Origin: Obelidium mucronatum
Lineage: Eukaryota; Chytridiomycota; Chytridiomycetes; Chytridiales; Chytriomycetaceae
NCBI GenBank assembly: GCA_025765595.1
Contig: JAIVFH010000006.1
Coordinates: forward strand, 372,001-436,000
Length of the DNA: 64,000 bases
Reading direction: 5' to 3'
The translations under genes were made by a program, and so were the position numbers. Below, one piece after another: positions 9,657 to 23,888 of this stretch. Under the pieces are notes generated by a model. It searched no databases, was not told the origin of the DNA, and saw nothing but the letters and a program-made list of their open reading frames with translations. Position 1 is the first letter of the stretch, and each line of letters opens with the position of its first letter.

Positions 9657-12600
9657 ATGAAATCAAGAGGCAGAGGCACCACGTTCTCCCGAGAGGATCG
9701 CGCTGTAAAATCAAAAGTGAAGCTAATAACACGCGAAATAGCGTCCATTCCATTGGCTCAGCTACCTGCTACGCAAGCCAGTCTTTTAGACCCTTTGTTG
9801 GGTAATATGTCCTGCCTGTTATTTTTTTTATCCCGCTCTCTCAACACTCGTTTTCTCCATTAGGTCGAATGACTGTTGCTACTCTTCGTGGAATCTTTGA
9901 AAACGAGATCGCGTATTGCTTGAAGGCGATGGAAGCGTTCTCAAAACTCGACCAAAGCGATCCATCGTGTAATTCAAGACGACGCCTACTACTAGATCAA
10001 TTTCAAAAATGCTGGGACCAATATGGCCCATACTTGCCCAAAGATATACTGAATACTCGACTCGTTGAAGTCGGCGAGGCTTTGATACGCTTAGAGAACT
10101 TTCATGAAGCAGCAAATATCTTATGTTTCACCAAATATCTCAAAGAAGTCAGCTCAGTTATAGAAGATGATCGTGTTCATAAGGGGGTAAAATCGGCAGA
10201 TGATTGGGATGTAGTTGGAATGTCAGAGTCACTGAATACCAAAGAGGTTGAACTGATTAGAAGATGTCAGTTTGGAAGTTCACTCTCTGAATTTTTGAGT
10301 CTTTATTCAATCGACTTGACGCTTCAGGCAGTAGAAGTGAGAGGCAGAGCAATAAGCATTTTGAAAAAGATAGTCCATATTGTCAAGGAGTGTTCGGCTT
10401 CACCAGACTATGAGTGGTTGGCGTTAGAAGGAGCTAAGCATTTACTTATACTTGTTAATTCTCTTTGGGATGCTGAATACCCGTGGGACGATGTAGGTCT
10501 ACTATTCAATATGATTCTATATTAAAAGGTAAATTTAGGCTCAAGTCTTTCTCGTTGAGGCTGCATCTTGCTTGCAGAAGTGTTCTGCTGTGCATACAGT
10601 GGTGAATGTTGTTAGCTTGGTGGACGTATTTGATAGCGTTTTCCAGAAGCGTATTATCGATGGCGACGTGGACGGCGCAAGACAAATTCATTCAGAATGC
10701 TCCCAAATTGTTGATAAATCAATTGGTATTGGACCACTATCAAATGATGACGAAGTATCCAAAAATTATGCTTTCAATAAGCTCAACAATATGCTCTTAA
10801 TGGTTACAATATCGGCCATTTCAAACGGAGAAGCAATCCCATACAATAATTTGGATGGAACTGACCAAGCAAGTCCATTCCAATTCAGAAAAATTACGGG
10901 AGATACTCATCAAAATTGTGCTGATGATGAAAAAAGATCAAGTCCAAAAATCAAGTTTCTTTTGGATCATAAAACCACAGATAATGGCAGGCATACTCTT
11001 GTAATTCCCAGCCGAAGAAAGTCAGTTACAATGACCTCTCAGTTAAAAGCGAATATAGAAGCGAGAATTGTAAAATATGTCGAACCATTCAAACCCGTTA
11101 ACGCAGCGTTAATCATGAAAAAGCTCTCTGTTACCTCCAAAACGATTCAGTCGCCGATCAAATTTAAACTTGATTTCTCAGATACTGTACAAAAAGCAGT
11201 TGAGTCTGACATGCATGATGTTGAGTCTATTGCCGGATCAGCAGTAGCAATACCTGCTTCTCTTGTCGACAACAGTCTAAAGGCAAAAAAGCCACCACCA
11301 CCAAAGTCAAAAAAAGCAAAAGGAGTATCAAATAATGTGGAAACGGAAGAGCAAAAAGCTAAACGCCTCGTTTTGGCTCAATTGGTTGATGTTCTAAGGT
11401 TTTTTCCAAGTGACAAAGAAAAATTGCGAACGTTAATCATGGTTTTGGATACCTTGTCCAAAGCACCCCAACATAAAGAGGATATAAAAGTATCAGAAAC
11501 AAAGAAAAGCATGCAGCAGTTTTTGCTAGACTTGGGGTTTGAGTTGATGATCATGCCAGCAGAAAGTGTGTTTCAAAAAGGCGGTATTCTGTCTTCCATG
11601 ATTGGAGAGATGGATCCTGCCAATTTCAATCCATCTGCAGTTTATAATATTGGGAAACTGCCATGTCTACAAGAATTAAACCGTCTTGTTCAAGACTCCT
11701 CCTTGCAGCGATTCGGCTATGAAGACCTTATGAAGCTGTGCCGAATATACTTTTCACACACTCAGTATGAGAGATTTTCTGTTGTTGCTCAAAGTTTGGA
11801 GCATTGTCTACGAAAGGACTTGACTGCCCCTCAATTTCAAGTGGACAAATATGTCAGTGAAATAGGGTTGAGAGCGAGCATCATCAACTTCCAAAACGTG
11901 TGGCACTCCGAGAGAAAAGTCGCATTTCGGACAGACGATGACCTGTCCGCCACTGCTCAGGATCTCAGATGGCGGAAGCTTGAAGTGTCTGATGCTGTAC
12001 ATGATGCATCTATATCTCTAATTCAGGCAATGTCTGATTGTTTGGAGATCAAATCGGTGTTTGAAGAGTCATCTGTGCTGTTTATTGACAGTGCAAGGCT
12101 TCTTTGGTCATTTGTTGAGCCATTGGTCCAGGAGTATCTGCAAATAGACGACAGATTGCTAGCTGACGAGTTAATGCGAGATGATATTGTAGTTAAAATT
12201 ATGCGGTCCATCCATCTTATTGCTGCGGAATTTCCGAATAAGGAAATTGAGTTTGGAATCATGGCAAGTCTCAAATTCACTGAGCTGTTGGAAAAAATCT
12301 GTGATTTAGATGACGCAATTGATATCCTCGAGCAAACATGCGCTAGAATAACCGAGGCAAGAGGTGTTCTTGGTGACGGTTCTGGAAGCCTGGATATTGT
12401 TGCAGCACATGCGGGAATACATCTGAAGCACTTGATCGAGTTGTCGAATTCTTCTGATGAAAAAGATAAGGTCAAGTTGACCATTCCATGTCTGGAAATC
12501 GAAGCCTACAAAGCTCTCTTTCGGTGTGATATGAAAAGGACGTTTTATCAAGCAATAAGTCTTCAAAACAAGAGAAAGGAAGAATATGAGCGGCTAACTA

Positions 12601-15600
12601 AAAAGCAAATGAAGACAAAACTCTTTGTCAATTCCCCGTCGGATTCGTATGTAAAATTCATGTGCGGTGGTATGTTACTGAGCTGGTCCCAGAAATAAAT
12701 GCTAATTCGACTTAGAAAATACTGTATTGAAAGCGATACTCCTGACGGTGCATGCTTCTAGTGGCCAAAATCTATCCATCATACAGAAGCATTCTATGCT
12801 GCTCTCAGCGACAATGTATTTACGAAAACAAGCACATGCTGAAAAGACTCTTTTGATCGATATGTCGAAGAAATCTACGTCTTCTGGATTTAGTCCAATG
12901 AAATGTCCAATGCCAACTATAATTCGTCGGACACCCTTTTCAATCACAATCAGGCCTAATCATATGGTATCAGAGTCTGGGCACTTGTTGGTGCCTTCGT
13001 CGTACCAAGGGTTCTGTAAAAAGTTTGGCGCAGGAAAAGTCGCTTTAAATGACACCGATTATCCAGGATCAGGAGACAATGTTATTGCTACCGAAAGAGC
13101 CGAAATCACTTTTTCTGGCCTGGAACCAAATACTAGATACATGTTTGCTGTTGCAGCATTTGATGAATCTGGGCAAATAATGGGATGTGGTATCGGTGAA
13201 ACAAGCAAAGGATGTACAGCTATGTTCTCGCTGCCACTAGTATATTGCTGGTGTGACATTTCGATTGTTTCTCACGATCTTTCATGTGATGATGTCGCAG
13301 ACATTGGGTTTTCAAAAGCTTGGAATTATTTTGTTAAATCGATGTCATCACGGGAAGAATTATTGACGCTGGGAGGGCCTGGCATTACTGGTGTCGGCTA
13401 CAACAAGACTTTCACACTACACGAAAACAATGTGAAAGTAGCGCCAACAGAACTTAAACGCTTATTTATCAGATGCATTCATAAAAAAGTTGACCGCGAA
13501 TTTGGCTTGGCTCAATCAGCAACTCACACAAATTCAATTTGGAGACGAAATATTTTCGAACTCCAGCTGACTCGTTTGAAAGCAGTCAGGATTCTAATTG
13601 TGGCGGCCGAAATATCTAGTTCCATTGAAGACTATGATTTGGTATTGCAAACTGCCACCAAAATTATGTGTTGTCTATTTCCATTCTTCGAGTCAGGGAT
13701 TGAGGGCCCATTCGCAGTCCATGCTGCACTATTAGCTCACGACTATACATTAATATGCGACCAAAATAAGGTTCTTCTTGATAACGAAGTCATCCTTGGT
13801 GTATTAAGTCCTTTGGCATTGCACCTCGCCAGGCGTCTTATCCACTGGAAAGAATTTTCAGCCGCATTGAAGATATCTGAAGACATGATACAGTACTTGA
13901 ACTGTAGAAGTGGTAGCTTTGACTCCACATCCATCGCAAACTCTGCTGCAATCGAATTGCAATGGACAGGAATTGTGCCACGCACGAAAAAATACACAAC
14001 CAATCAAAGGAAAAGCATTTTAAATAATTTACAATCAGATAATATGCATCAAGTAATTGTAGCAGTATCGCGTAATTACAATATTGGATACAATCAGCCA
14101 AAAATTCTTGGTTCTCTGATTGAAAACTTTGAATTCTGTGCATGCCATAGTCAAATGATTTTGCACCCACCGATGCCGTTCGAAAAAAGATCGCTTGAGC
14201 CACTGTCGTCACTAAAAGACATTTATCATGTCTTTACATGTTGTGGAAACGATGCTTTAATTGCGGAACTATTGAAATACAAAAAGAACCCGCGATACTT
14301 GGAGATTCTGTCTATTGTAATGCATTGGAACTTTATCAAAGAAAATACAGACTCCGTGGTCAAAGTTACAACTGACCTTCTAGAGTGGGTTTCGCTAAGA
14401 AATCGCTTTATGAGCCATGCTTTTGATGTTATGGAAGATTCATTGGATGGGGCGACCAAAGACATGTTTCTAACAAAAAAAAGACGCCCTTTTTTTGTTG
14501 AAAAAAGGCCAATTGTGCTTGATATAGGACGGAAACAAGAACGAAAATCGAGGTAAGTTGTCTGCCTTTCAAAACCATTCAAACTCAATTAATTTTTTAG
14601 GTCAAGAAGTCGGCAGCCAAAGAATATCAACTCCCTTGTGGATGGTGGCATAACTCGTGAAAGGTCAAAAGCTATCACCGAAGAGGATGTGTCACCTTCC
14701 CCTCTTTCTCGGCAAGAAGAGTCTTCTAGCAGACCTACAAGTAAAGAACGCCATGTATCTAGATCTCGTAGCCCCAGCGCTGAGCGTGCTTCAAAGGAAG
14801 CAAAAGAAGCTACGTCTGGTTTAAGAGGCATAGGACGAAAAAGGAAAAGAATGGCTCAGCGCAATATCCTCCTGGCGGGACTTGGTCAAGTAGAAAAGGA
14901 TAGGTTAGAAAAGTCAGTCAAATGCCTAGACTCCTTGTTTGGTCGATTTTGGAAACAGAAGCGGCTTGCAAGGCGACTTAGATTGATAATCAAACAAGAA
15001 TCGCGTTGGAAATCCGAATTAGTCTATACTTTAGCGTTATCCCATTTGAAGAAAATTGATATGGATCTTTGCGGACAAAACAATATTGTACATCAAAGTT
15101 ATACATCGCATGAGCACTTCATTGACCTTCAGATTGGACTCAATTATCAATACAGAGGAAATCCAATAACGAATGTGCACTATCCTGAAGAACTTTCGGA
15201 TAGTTCCAACCCTTTCCCAATCTCAGATATGGATGTTTCTAAACTTGTTCCAGAAGTATTACAGTGTCTAGTTCAGTCCGTTGTACTTGCAGCACGAGTG
15301 AAAGTGTGGAAAAAAGTTTCTGATGGATGCAAAGCAATATGGAATGTTACTCAGATTTTGCTTCAAAGAAACTACTTGTCACAAGAATTTATTAGAACCT
15401 TTCTTTGGAAACCATTCTTTGTTGCGGGCGATTACCTGTTGGACATGCTAGCAAACACTAAAATTAGCATTGATACTATAAGAATCGAGGACCCTCTCGC
15501 AGGCCGATGTTTACCCCATGTATTTGAAGAAACAACAGGCAAAGTAGGAATAATCCCTGCAGTTACGTACGAAGAGCTTATTACTCAAGATTATGTGTCC

Positions 15601-18600
15601 TCTTGGACTAATGCTTATGGTGAAAGTGAAAAGTGCAGCATTAACCTTCCGTGGATTGCCAGTTTCTTGATGTACGGTTTAGATTGTATGTTGCTGGTGA
15701 ACATGCCAAAGAGAGCAATTGAGCTACTTAAAAGACTGAACGATACCTTTCGGGGCATTTTTGTGGAGTGGTGTAGCCACTTTCTCAAAAGAGCTGGGGT
15801 TTCAACTAATACATTTCACGCGCAATTCCGAGAAGATATAAATTCTTCTCTTAATCAAGCTCGGATGTCGTTTATCGCCTATGTTTCCGAAAAAAAGAAA
15901 TGCGATGATTTAGTACAACCTTCAGTGGTTGCAAGGTTCACAGACGCCTTCGAAAACTATGCTATTGTGTTGCAAAGAGCTTCCAAGTTGGGTGACAAAT
16001 ATAGAATTGCAGAAGTTTGCAGTGAATATGGTGACTTATGGTGTGCGAAAGGAGATATTCCAGAAGCAATGTTTTACTGGTGAGTGTTGAGGAATTAAAC
16101 CAAATTGAACTTATATCTGAGACATTAGGGCGAAAGCCATTGATAATTTTTTTGGAAATGATCCTTCCAAAGATGCTTGGAAAAAATTTATTCAAGATCG
16201 TCCAACTATTCTCCAGAGAATCGGAGGAACGAAATATTGCCTCCAAGCTATAACTGTAATTCTCAAAATGAAATCATTTGGCTCCTTTAAAGATCTGGAA
16301 AAAGAAAGCGGCTTTATTATGCTGTGCATGCATTTGCTGATGGCTGTGTCAAGAGACTGTCTTCCATGCCCAATTGATCCTATGGTCTACGCTCACTACA
16401 ATCCATTAAATTTGACCCAATTTTTTAGAGACAGATTTAGTCTTGATCCACTGCTTTTGGCCAGTTTGCTCAACTCTCTGGCCATAGATTTGCTTGGTCT
16501 CCATATGCCCAATGAGGCTCTCATAACTGCCTCATATAGTTGCTCAATTGGAGGAGATGTATTAACGGACAACCGAATATTCACACAAGCAACTTTGGTT
16601 AAGAGTAGAGTTCTGCTGGAAATGGGGTTTGTGCAATTGTCGATAGAAAAACTGCTTGCAATTTTCAATGGATCGATTCTCTTGCACAATCGACGGAATC
16701 CTATCGCATCGGATGTTTTTAATTGCTCGGAGCCCATATTTCAACAAACCAATTGGCAAATAATCAAAGCTTTGTCGGAAGCAAAACTGAATGAAACTTC
16801 TAAGCGATATTATGGCGATGAAATAACACAGCAAATTGAGGTTCAAAAAGGCTTTATCTTGACAAAGCTTCTTCAAACCGTTCATGCTAGTGACCCAGCG
16901 TCAGGAAATCCAGTGTTCTGCTCTCTTTTGATGGGGTTATGCATCAAAGGAATTGATCATCCATACCAAAATCAGATAAAGCCAATTTTTCAATCGTCCG
17001 TAGACAGCACAACTACGTCATCATTTAATTTGGGATTCAGCGCACTCGCGGGGTTTTCTGATGTTGCAAAATCAACAGGAAATATCACCACAGAATTATC
17101 AGGAACGCAGAATTCTGGAATGATGCTTGTTCCAGACTGGTCCAAATCCCTAAATTATGTCCTTCAGTGCCTCGAAGAGAGCACTTCAAGTGTCATAAAC
17201 TGGTGCAAATCTCAGTTATGTTCTAAAGTCAAACAAAACCTCAACACTTGGACGATACAAGTTTTGATAGACGCAACATATGTGTGTGCAATTATTCTTA
17301 CCTTAAAACTAGAGCTCAAAAAAGCTAGCCATTGGTAGGCATCTGAATTCCTCTCGCTTGTGCTAAAATCGCGTATACTACTCAGGTTGTTATCTAGTCA
17401 GAGTATGATTCTTGAATTTTCAGAAAAGTACAAAATTTCAGTACCACCTCGAAAGTGGCTTGAGCTAAGAATCAAGCATTCAGAGATTATGAACGCTGCA
17501 GGCCTGTTCAATCTTGGAGAAAATTTAATTGCGACTGCAATCAAAGAATCAAATGAATTCAACTCAAAAACTCATGAACTTAAGCTGCGCGGGCTTTTTC
17601 TCTTGTCTGAAATCCGTTGTTTTAAATCCGATTCTTGGTATTCAAAAATCTTGGACTACCAAAGAATACTGGTTAAAGAGCGAAAGATGCTCTCAAGAAA
17701 CTTTTTACTAGCTGAATGTTGGAATTACGTTGGGGACATGATAAGCATAATCACCCCAGACCGCCATGAGGCAATTGCCATGGCATATGATCAAGCGGAT
17801 GATTTCCTGTTAAAATTCTTGGAACCTAAAAATGGGCACCACATTCCAATTGCAAGTCATTCACTTTACTATGCCTTGAAGGTCGATGTTCGTTATAAGA
17901 GAGCATTGCAATATAAGTCAATGTCCAATTTGTTTGAGGCACACAAACTCATCAACGAGGCTGCACTTCTTGCAAAACAAATGCGACAGATTATTTCATC
18001 ATCTGCATCCATCAGAATTACTCTGACTTTAGCTGAGACTATTTATAGATCCAATCCAACCGCAACTGATGTTAAATACTCAAGAGCGGATGTGAAAGGC
18101 TTTGTATCCGATGTGTTACTGGCAGAATTGGCAATGGGGGGATGTGACTATATGGTGTTGAGAACATCCTTTGAGGGGTTATTAGCCACAGCGATTGAAG
18201 AAGGAGATGAACCCAAGGCCCGAAGATTAAGTCATTATTTGAGCCATATAGCAAGCTTAGAACGTTTAAGCAGTAATCAAAATTATGAGAAATTATCTGG
18301 CATCGATGAAGTGGTAGTATTGGATGGCTTTATGATGTCAGAATTCCAACAAGCCCCAACTTTCGAAAGAACAATTACGAAAGCACCCGATATTGATCAC
18401 CAATTTCCTAGTACTGAAAACACATTTCTTTCAACGACATTATCTGCCATTTTGAATGGCCGGCAAGATTTGATTTCGATACGGAATACATGCACACTGT
18501 TTACAACTGATCCTTTCCACCAGATCCTAGAAATCAGGATCCGAAGATACAATAGCTGCTTAATTGCTCAAAGTTCTACTTTTGCAAATAACTTCTGCTT

Positions 18601-19382
18601 GTCCAATGCGCTATTTGACTCAATTCTTGTGGAAAACTCCAACCCCAACAACTTAGCAAATGCCAAAGTAAATGCAGCTTACAACCCGAATTCCGAGAGA
18701 TTACTATCGCATCAATCCTGTATTCAGTGGTTAAATTTACCCGTTCGTGTGATCATCGGAGAGGGAGAGGCACTGAATGACAGATTGTGGACACTTGTGA
18801 TTTGTTTTGCAGTCGTCAACGCAGACGAAGAAAAACGAAGTACTCCAAACAACAGATCAGCTGATACGCGGCGATCATCCAATTCTAAAAGAGTGGGGTC
18901 AGCAAAAGTGAGAATTGACGGAATGCAGCAAGTACGCCCAATGAGCTCACGAAGGGCATCTGCCCTGGTTTTATTACCGTCATCTGATAATGGCGGAGAA
19001 TCCGCTTCTCCGCTTTATACAACAAGTGTTCCAGAGAGTGTTATCAACTTGGTCTTGCAACAAACAAACTCAACAGGACTGTCCCTCAAAAAATACTACA
19101 TTACAAAAGATCAGAAATACTTGTTATTTGCAGAGTCATCATTTAATCTGGTCCTTCAGACGATCTTAAATGCTGTTTCCAAGAAGAAAAGCCCAATTAT
19201 GGTAAGTTAAGTCACTGGTCATTCATCAAACTAATATCCATTGCTAGGAAAACAACCAGAAACCATCGTTGTCTGAAAATATTTTAGAGTGTATTCTGAA
19301 AATGTTCACAGTTTCGCAAGGATTTACTCCTCAAAAAAATGAAGACGGCCAGATATTTCAATGGATTCATTCCCACATTTGA
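9657..19382 (+). CDS. CFAP54: CFAP54, axonemal central-apparatus (C1d) protein
   Basis: Very large structural protein of the ciliary central pair projection C1d. Eight exons join in frame: 9657-9801, 9864-10492, 10578-12669, 12716-14552, 14601-16079, 16129-17334, 17386-19201, 19248-19382. The total is about 3,112 residues, against about 3,100 in human CFAP54. The N-terminal block (FENEIAYCLKAMEAFSKLD, then CWDQYGPYLPKDILNTRLVE and LENFHEAANILCFTKYLKEV) matches the family's TPR-like repeats. A central fibronectin-III-like region includes VALNDTDYPGSGDNV and ITFSGLEPNTRYMFAVAAFD. The linker around 14600-14850 is a Ser/Arg-rich low-complexity tail (RSRSPSAERAS). The rest is predominantly alpha-helical. 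Upstream in-frame ATGs at 9579, 9588 and 9591 exist; 9657 is preferred because it opens into basic sequence rather than the hydrophobic LTRFWLYGRVVFFLQQ. It is the biggest gene in the window, and no frame break is seen. Confidence 0.93.
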
Positions 19383-19624
19383 ATCTGGCGTATCAACGCC
19401 GTCTTTTTTTTTCTTTTTTACGTTACTTGGAAATAAAAATAATAGAGATAATTAAAAGTTAAGTAAATCCCTTTCTGCTGGTTGCGTTTCCCATCGCTAG
19501 CCATCTCTAGCCATGCTTGCTGCTGAGGGCTTGATTCTCAAAATAGAGAAAATAAGTAAGTAGTTCGTCTTTGAATTCTCTTATTATTTCGTTGAATAAA
19601 AAAATATATAAAAAAATAATTAAA

Positions 19625-20097
19625 ATGGTAGGTGCACCAAACAATATGCCTTGATGCTGACCTGCTATCGATAATACTCGATTTCGTAGGAAGACTGGAA
19701 CTCGCAGAATTTAGCCACTTTTCTGTCGCCTGTTCATCCATCGCTTTTTGTGCCTTTGGCATTTGGAACCATACTTGCTGGAGTTCTGTTTGCCTCGCTG
19801 CTTTTTATGTAGGTTACTACTGTACATTGTGTTCTGACTAGCTGGATTCATCGCACCGGACCAGTACTCGTTAATTATGGTGGATTGCAGTATTAATACT
19901 GTTTATGACCTATCCAGTTACGAATTAAATGCATCGAAGTCAGTGCCACGGTCCCTCGTCTACGAATTCGGACTCGCGACACCTGCCTCGTTGTTTATGG
20001 GTTAGTTTACTGATGCGGTTGTGTTCCCACAATTCACAATAATTTGTTAGGTTTTGGCATTGTGATGCTCTTTAGTGCCATCGGAATTCATGTTTGA
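19625..20097 (+). CDS. TMEM258: TMEM258/Ost5-like oligosaccharyltransferase subunit
   Basis: Small two-TM subunit of the ER oligosaccharyltransferase (N-glycosylation). Exons are 19625-19627 (only the ATG), 19690-19808, 19891-20000 and 20051-20097, giving 92 residues versus 79 in human TMEM258. The sequence starts MEDWNSQNLATFLSPVHPSL (compare the YTSPVNPAVFPHL of the human protein). TM1 is FVPLAFGTILAGVLFASLLF. After a loop comes the diagnostic [20 protein letters not shown] with terminal IHV (human [20 protein letters not shown]). Odd: the intron begins immediately after the start codon (ATG|GTAGGT). The gene is too fragmented to show as one reading frame. It lies 240 bp downstream of CFAP54 on the same strand. 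Confidence 0.85.
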
Positions 20098-20328
20098 CTT
20101 TCCAAGAATAAAAACTCATGATTGTTGTATTGCAACTTTTTTCAGCTTTTGCTGCGAAGACTTGACCAAACACCTTCTTTCATAACAAAGCAGGCAAATC
20201 TGGAAATGGAGAATTTGCAAGAAAACTTACTCATCTTATTCATTGCTGCAGTTGAGGGTTGAAGTCAAAAAACAAGAACTCTCTGCATTAAAATAATAAA
20301 TAAATCGCCTTTCTTTTTTTTCTGCATA

Positions 20329-23300
20329 ATGGACAACTTCCACCAACCCCGCGCAACAGGCAACTCAAACCAGAGTCAGGTACAGTTCCTCTATTGGTTT
20401 CTTTCTCCGGATAGTCCTTGGAGATAGTTAGTTCAGCTGGCACGACATCATACCAGGAGTATCATATGCAACGACAAAACTACCATACTTCAGCAGCAGG
20501 AAAAAATACTCTGCTAACTCAAGTTTTCTTTGTTAGCTTGCTGCGTTTTTGCGGGCTCGTCTTGAAGGCGACTCTGACCACATCGGACCTGGTGAAAGCA
20601 TCGGTCGATCAACGAGTGCTCCGCCTGCGCAAATGATGATGCTGCCATTAAATCAAGAGGTATAATTATTGATGGCTTCGCGAAAGTAATCTTATTGTGT
20701 TTGGCAGGACAACTTCAACCCAAACGATCCGCGTTTGGATCCTGAATATGCCGCATACTATTATCAACAGTCACGTATTGATCCGCGAATCCCTCCGCCT
20801 ATTTACTCACCAGGTCAATCTTGGTTATGGACTCCACCCGGATCAAATAAACACCACCACCACCAACATCAACTTCAACAGAACCAAATGCAACCATTAG
20901 TCCAGCAACAGAAGCTTCCTGGTCCTTTGGAGAAAATTAATAGTGTTGTTGGTGGAGGCGAATATGAAAGTGTTTTGGACGAGGTAAATCCTTTGTTCTT
21001 AAAATCTCACACTGATACCCACTTTCTTGAAAGGCCCAATTCGATAATGGAGGCCCTTCAACTCAATACGATGTCAGTAGAAATTCTTCTAGATTTGAGT
21101 ATCATCAGCAGCATCGCCCTGCCAGCGCAAATGAGGGGTTTGATGGGAACCTGAATATCTCGGAATCGAGAAACAGTAGTGGGGGTTTCTGGGGAGCCCC
21201 TCCAGGAGTAGGTCGTGCAGATCCATTGGAAGCCTTACGCAAGGCACAGCATGCTCCAACCCATGAGGACTATATTGCTCGAGCTCCATCTCCATATTCA
21301 ATTCGCAATGCAAATGGCAGCAGTATGGACGCTCCTCTGTTTCAACCAACTAGTCTACGCAATAGTTTACCGCCTTCTCAAAAGCTGCATGATGTAGATT
21401 CAGTATCTGTTGGAGTGGGTAATGAGTATCACTCTTCAAGGGTGGCGGCACTTTTGAACGACGCAAGGGAGGATCTCGCTTCTGTTCTCCCTGCCAGAAG
21501 TGCCAGTACACCTCCTGTGCATCTCAATTATTACCAGCAAGGTGGCAGTAGTAATGACTACAATAGCAATCGCAATTCGGATTTGATGATGCAAATGCGT
21601 GGTCTTAATTTGCAAGATGAAGACTATTCTCGCTTTGGTGCCAGTGTAGTCAGACCGCAAAGTGCTGCTGCGATGGCCCGGAGTCCTGGAAATAACAATG
21701 TTGGAGAGTTTGAACGTGGCTATCCAGACTATCCCAGACCTGGCAGCGCCGCAGGCCATTCTTACGCAACACAAACACGTAACAGTACTGCGAGTACAGG
21801 GCAAGGTGGATTCTCGCCTAAGCCAATTCGACCAGGTATTGAAGGTAGCCTATGACATGTACACATGCTCACTCCTTGTTCTAGACTTGTGGGAGCCAAA
21901 TACCAACACTCCATTGCGTGTGAGTTTTGAGATGTTTTTTTGATGTTATTTTGATATTTCTTTAGCCCCATTCCGCTGGATACAATCTCGAGCATTTCTC
22001 GCAGCAAGCTGAAATGGTTAAACGCAACACCCAGTTTGTCCCCAGTGGACTAACTCAGCCGCAACAACGCCGAATGGATGGCCGGCAAGATTTTTTGCAG
22101 CAACAGTTACATCAAAAGAAGATACAATTCATGGGCCAGCATCAAATGTCTCCAGCCCAGCAGCAGCAACAGCAAATGTTAATGCGCGAGCAAGCCATTC
22201 GAAGAGAATTTATGGGGGGTCATATGGGAGGTCCCTCCAACAAGCGTGCTCCTGGGGACGGTGTCGGGGACATGGGTCAGTCCACTGTTCGAAGCCCTCT
22301 GTTGGAAGATTTTCGCAATAATAAGAATCGCAAGTTTGAGCTTCGAGTAAGTTATGGTATTCTTTAAATCGCAACGTAATTGACGTTTTTACAGGACATT
22401 GTGAACCACGTTGTTGAGTTCAGTGGGGATCAACACGGCTCTCGATTCATACAACAGAAATTGGAGATGTGCTCCTCGGATGAGAAGCAGCTGGTTTTCG
22501 AGGAAATCTTACCAAGTGCATTGCAACTAATGACAGATGTGTTTGGAAACTATGTTATTCAAAAGTTCTTTGAGTATGGAAATCAAGGGCAAAAACAACT
22601 TTTGGCACGGCAGATGGAAGGACATGTGTTGGCTTTAAGTTTGCAAATGTATGGATGCAGAGTAGTTCAAAAGGTTTGTTGTTGTTGATACGTCTTATTT
22701 TATGTGGTTATTGAACAATTTCTATTTCTCAGGCTTTAGAGCATGTACTCCCGGATCAACAAGCGTCTTTGATTAAAGAACTTAGTGGAAATGTTCTGAA
22801 GTGCGTCAAGGACCAAAATGGAAATCATGTTATTCAAAAGGCTCTGGAACGAATTCAAGGGGAGCAGATTCAGTTCATCATTGAGGCTTTTCATGGGCAA
22901 GTTTACGCCTTGGCGACACATCCGTATGGATGTAGGGTCATTCAAAGAATTTTCGAGCATTGTGGAGATGACAGTGGCCCACAATTAACTGCGTATGCGG
23001 TGAGCCATTAATTTTACCAATTCAAACCATCTAATTTTTTGTCTAGCCTTTGATCGAAGAGCTCCACCGATACACTATCAACTTAATCCAAGACCAATAT
23101 GGAAATTACGTTATTCAGCACGTTCTTGAGCGTGGCAAGCCGGCCGACAAAGCAATGATTACCAGCAAGGTACGGGGCCAAGTGTTACAAATGAGTAAAC
23201 ACAAATTTGCCTCCAATGTTGTTGAGAAATGTGTGGCGTTTGGAAGCAATCAAGACCGGCAATTGCTGATTGAAGAAGTTATTTCGATGAGGTCGGATGG

Positions 23301-23681
23301 GTAAGTAGCCACATAGCATTTTTAAGCATTGCTGATTTACCAACAATATGAAGAACATCTGCATTGGTAGCTATGATGAAGGACCAATTTGCCAACTACG
23401 TTGTTCAAAAAATGCTTGATGTTGTTGATGGTGAGCAAAAGGATATTCTCATCATGAAGATCAAGCCGCACTTGCAGTCTTTGAAGAAGTATACGTATGG
23501 CAAGCATCTGATCACAAGTAAGAACATAATATCTTGTTTCTGGTGAACTTAATTTGAATCAATAATAGAGGTTGAACGGATGATGCAAATGAGTGGTCAA
23601 ACTACCGGATTGAATTATGGCATAAATATGGACAACAACTTGTACAGCACCTCTCATATGTACACGGAGGATTGGATGTAA
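20329..23681 (+). CDS. PUM: Pumilio-type PUF RNA-binding protein
   Basis: Cytoplasmic translational repressor that binds 3' UTR elements. The start [17 protein letters not shown] at 20329 splices to [18 protein letters not shown] long Gln/His/Asn-rich disordered region follows (20700-22340). Eight PUF repeats are split over five exons (22395-23520). The RNA-contact triplets read S-R-Q (GSRFIQQ), N-Y-Q (GNYVIQK), C-R-Q (GCRVVQK), N-H-Q (GNHVIQK), C-R-Q (GCRVIQR), N-Y-Q (GNYVIQH), S-N-E (ASNVVEK) and N-Y-Q (ANYVVQK). This is the same code as human PUM1, predicting UGUANAUA recognition. The protein ends [11 protein letters not shown]. It is convergent with a decapping co-activator gene, fitting an mRNA-turnover theme, although co-regulation is only inferred. 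Confidence 0.92.
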
Positions 23682-23888
23682 ATTTTGTTTTGTAAGCAAG
23701 TAGTTTAATGTTTCGATTTTCATTTGTGTGTGTATTCAGTAATTAAAAAACGTGATGGCTCTTATACGTAATGTATTCCATTTGTGCGCGTCACTAATTA
23801 AATGACGAAGAGGCTTCAAAGTCACACCAACCACTTCAATTTTATTGAATGTAAGCATTCACAATAACCTGTGAGACAAGATTGGCCA

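Noticed and set aside
20160..20262. Short frame (RRLDQTPSFITKQANLEMEN) after TMEM258 as an extra exon or gene
   Set aside because: TMEM258 already ends properly at 20097; no start or donor fits. It may be UTR or an alternative 3' exon, not supportable.
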